Positions 6,335-7,718 of a stretch of DNA of 7,718 bases are shown here, piece after piece. Position 1 is the stretch's first letter, and the number at the start of each line of letters is the position of its first letter. The translations under genes and the position numbers were made by a program. Source of the DNA: an uncultured Austwickia sp. GTDB lineage: Bacteria; Actinomycetota; Actinomycetes; Actinomycetales; Dermatophilaceae. The stretch covers positions 1 to 7,718 of the forward strand of contig CAKUSI010000169.1 of assembly GCA_934678955.1 (NCBI GenBank), given 5' to 3'. The notes under the pieces were generated by a model that saw nothing but the letters and a program-made list of their open reading frames with translations, had not been told where the DNA came from and ran no database searches.

Positions 6335-6748
6335 AGCCGGTCGAAATTCCCGACGTCATCGTGATCACCGTACTCAAGATCGGTGCTGCGGGCGGCCCTG
6401 TCGCGATGGACCGCGAGGGACGCGGCCGACGAGCCAGCCGGGACCAAGCACGGTCGCGTCACTTGGTGAGTAGCAAGGACGGCGATCGTCGCCGCCCTGA
6501 TACCTGGGCACGGCACTACCGCTGGTTGCAGCATGTCGGCAGCCACACCCCGTCGACGTGGCAAGGGAACCGGCAGCCGGTCTTGGCCAGCCCGGCACCT
6601 CGGCTCGTCGGTGGCCCTCGACGTGCTGCACGGTCTGACGGTGCTGCCGGCAGCTGAGGCGTCGGTGGTTCCGACGACCCGATGACCGCTGCGCCGGGTG
6701 GTCCTGCCCTGGGCAGGCTGGTCCCGCCGCCTGCGGGGTGCAAGGCGA
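6335..6748. other. Gene-free spacer between the helicase and parB-like leaders
   Basis: About 410 bases hold no gene I can support. The open frames here on both strands have arginine/proline-rich, low-order translations and no good start sites. One reverse frame ending at 6298 has a slightly protein-like tail (DLEYGDHDDVGNFDRLQG), perhaps a decayed small upstream gene. Short dyads are visible: CGGCGA/TCGCCG (6480-6494), GCTGCCGGCAGC (6643-6654), CGTCGG/CCGACG (6660-6676) and CCTGCCC-T-GGGCAGG (6703-6717). Divergent promoters for the helicase and parB-like genes must lie in or near this stretch, but no consensus promoter could be picked out. Confidence 0.5.
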
Positions 6749-6800
6749 GCGGGGAGCATCTTGCCCTCGCAACCCCGGCTTCGGGCACAGATCCTCCCGC
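6749..6800 (+). promoter_or_regulatory. Structured stem-loop element, copy B (upstream of the parB-like gene)
   Basis: The left arm GGGGAGCATCTTG (6751-6763) and right arm CACAGATCCTCCC (6786-6798) are identical to copy A at 408-460. Pairs: 6749-6750/6799-6800, 6752-6756/6794-6798, 6758-6761/6789-6792 and 6762-6766/6783-6787. The bulged G (6751), C-C mismatch (6757/6793) and bulged C (6788) are all kept. In the apical stem, the G-C pair 421/447 of copy A is matched by the C-G pair 6764/6785 here, so pairing is kept while sequence changes. The apical loop is 16 nt. It ends 136 nt before the GTG of the parB-like gene. Confidence 0.6.
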
Positions 6801-6914
6801 GGGCGTGCGCCTTGCCACCCCGCGACGGCGGCGGGACCGAGCGCCTGCGGTCAGGACCCGCCCCGGCCGCAGCACCGTCGTTTCCTCATCGGCGCCGGGC
6901 GGGTCACCGCCGAG

Positions 6915-6927
6915 CCTTCCCGGAAGG
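6915..6927 (+). promoter_or_regulatory. Palindromic ribosome binding site of the parB-like gene
   Basis: CCTTCC-C-GGAAGG (6915-6927) is a perfect dyad whose right half is the Shine-Dalgarno GGAAGGA (6922-6928), 8 nt before the GTG. This decides the start at 6937. The dyad could partly hide the ribosome binding site as a 5-bp hairpin, or act as a small operator. Confidence 0.45.
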
Positions 6928-6936
6928 ACGACGCCC

Positions 6937-7718
6937 GTGAGCGTGCTACGACTCCTGGACCCGCACCTGCTGGTCCCCAACGACGCCAACCCCCGCAGCG
7001 AACTGCACGTCGAGGACCTGGTCGCCTCGATCCGCAACGTCGGCCTCCTGCAGGCCTTGCTCGTCGTCCCCCTCCAGCCTGACGGACCCGACTTCGCCGT
7101 CGAGGACGCCGACCAGCCGGACCAGGTCGCGGGGGAGCGATACCGCATCATCGCCGGCCACCGTCGCCACGCCGCCGCGCTGGAGCTCGGACTGGACACG
7201 GTGCCGTGCCTGGTCGCCGCCGACGACGGGCACGCCAGCGAGCTCGTGAAGATCCTCAACGAGAACGACCTGCGCACAGACCTCTCCCAGGCCCAGCGGG
7301 CCGGGCTGTACCAACAGTTGGCGTTGCTGGACTGGTCAGCAGAGGACATCGCCGCCGCCGTCGTGGCTCCCGTCGAGCGCGTCAAGGGCGCGCTGGCCGT
7401 GCAGAAACTGACCGGCACCACCCGGCAGGTCGCGATGCAGGCCGCCGACGACGGCACCCTTGACCTGGCCGACGCAGCCGCGCTGGCCGAGTTCAGCGAC
7501 CCGAAGGTCGTCGAGCGGATCATCTCCCGGGGCAAGGGATGGGGATTCACCCACGCCGTCGCCGAGGAACGCTCCAAGGCCGACCGCAAGAGCGCCGCCG
7601 AACGGCTCAAGGCCGAACTGGTCCTGGCCGGGGCCCGGATCACCCCACGCCCCAAGGACTTCGGGTACGGGTCACGTGAGGCCGAGGCGTCCACCCTGCT
7701 CGACCGCGACGGCAACCC
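6937..7718 (+). CDS. ParB/Srx-fold partition-type protein, 3' end outside window
   Basis: A GTG-initiated frame runs off the right edge after 260 codons. Residues 1-~115 form a ParB N-terminal domain: the opening LRLLDPHLLVPNDANPR, then LVASIRNVGLLQALLVVPL, the GERYRIIAGHRRHAAALELG box at 67-86 (R76/R77 correspond to the nucleotide-binding box) and NENDLRTDLS at 108-117, the ParB box near the clamp region. Residues ~131-157 (LDWSAEDIAAAVVAPVERVK and following) fit the helix-turn-helix that binds parS-like DNA. A charged linker follows. ParB proteins bind centromere-like sites and, with ParA, segregate plasmids; orphan ParB-like proteins also act as regulators or nucleases. No parA is visible in the window, so the exact role is open. 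The insert VEDADQPDQVAGE (55-67) lengthens the domain slightly. The start is backed by GGAAGGA at 8 nt. Like the DUF932 gene, it carries the structured element in its leader. Confidence 0.85.
   Translation, partial: MSVLRLLDPHLLVPNDANPRSELHVEDLVASIRNVGLLQALLVVPLQPDGPDFAVEDADQPDQVAGERYRIIAGHRRHAAALELGLDTVPCLVAADDGHASELVKILNENDLRTDLSQAQRAGLYQQLALLDWSAEDIAAAVVAPVERVKGALAVQKLTGTTRQVAMQAADDGTLDLADAAALAEFSDPKVVERIISRGKGWGFTHAVAEERSKADRKSAAERLKAELVLAGARITPRPKDFGYGSREAEASTLLDRDGN

Noticed and set aside
6262..6657. 131-residue plus-strand frame and two minus-strand frames (6298-6759, 6374-6772) in the spacer
   Set aside because: No ribosome binding sites, Arg/Pro-rich translations and no recognisable motifs; at best a decayed remnant.
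1..7718. CRISPR array, tRNA, rRNA or insertion sequence with transposase
   Set aside because: No regularly spaced repeats, no cloverleaf or rRNA-like sequence, and no transposase or integrase motif on either strand.

Overview
The window is very GC-rich throughout. Its plus-strand genes have the strongly C/G-ending codons and the gene content typical of an actinobacterial plasmid or integrative element: a DUF932 (phage/plasmid-like) protein, a ParB/Srx-fold partition-type protein and two small orphan proteins. No chromosomal housekeeping gene, rRNA, tRNA, integrase or relaxase is visible, so genus and replicon type cannot be fixed from the sequence.

Layout. (1) Positions 1-391, minus strand: the N-terminal part of a sugar-import ABC ATPase with an intact Walker A motif. 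It runs off the left edge and has no usable start; its codon use looks different from the rest, so position ~391-402 looks like a junction. (2) Positions 402-3033, plus strand: DUF932 gene (632-1777), small coiled-coil protein (1967-2452) and small orphan protein (2563-3033). Each is preceded by a 110-230 nt spacer full of inverted repeats. (3) Positions 3094-6272, minus strand, convergent with the previous block: a large DEAD/DEAH-type superfamily 2 helicase whose reading frame breaks near 3897. The lost frame continues with 267 residues that look like a nuclease-type domain, so the intact ancestor was a ~1059-aa helicase-nuclease, a plausible anti-phage or plasmid-defence protein. (4) Positions 6305-6936: no convincing gene. 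The stretch holds the helicase leader and a second copy of the structured element found before the DUF932 gene. (5) Positions 6937-7718, plus strand: a ParB-like gene opening with GTG and running off the right edge.

The most interesting non-coding signal is a pair of matching stem-loop elements at 402-466 and 6749-6800, upstream of the DUF932 gene and the parB-like gene. They share both 13-nt arms, a C-C mismatch and single-base bulges at the same places. The apical stem differs in sequence but stays paired. This suggests either a structured 5' leader RNA shared by two accessory genes or a protein-binding DNA site of the element.

Working picture: a maintenance/accessory block (DUF932, two orphan proteins, ParB-like) on one strand, with a single-gene helicase-nuclease cargo on the other strand between them. 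The cargo is currently broken or miscalled by a one-base indel. Cooperation between these genes is inferred from position only.
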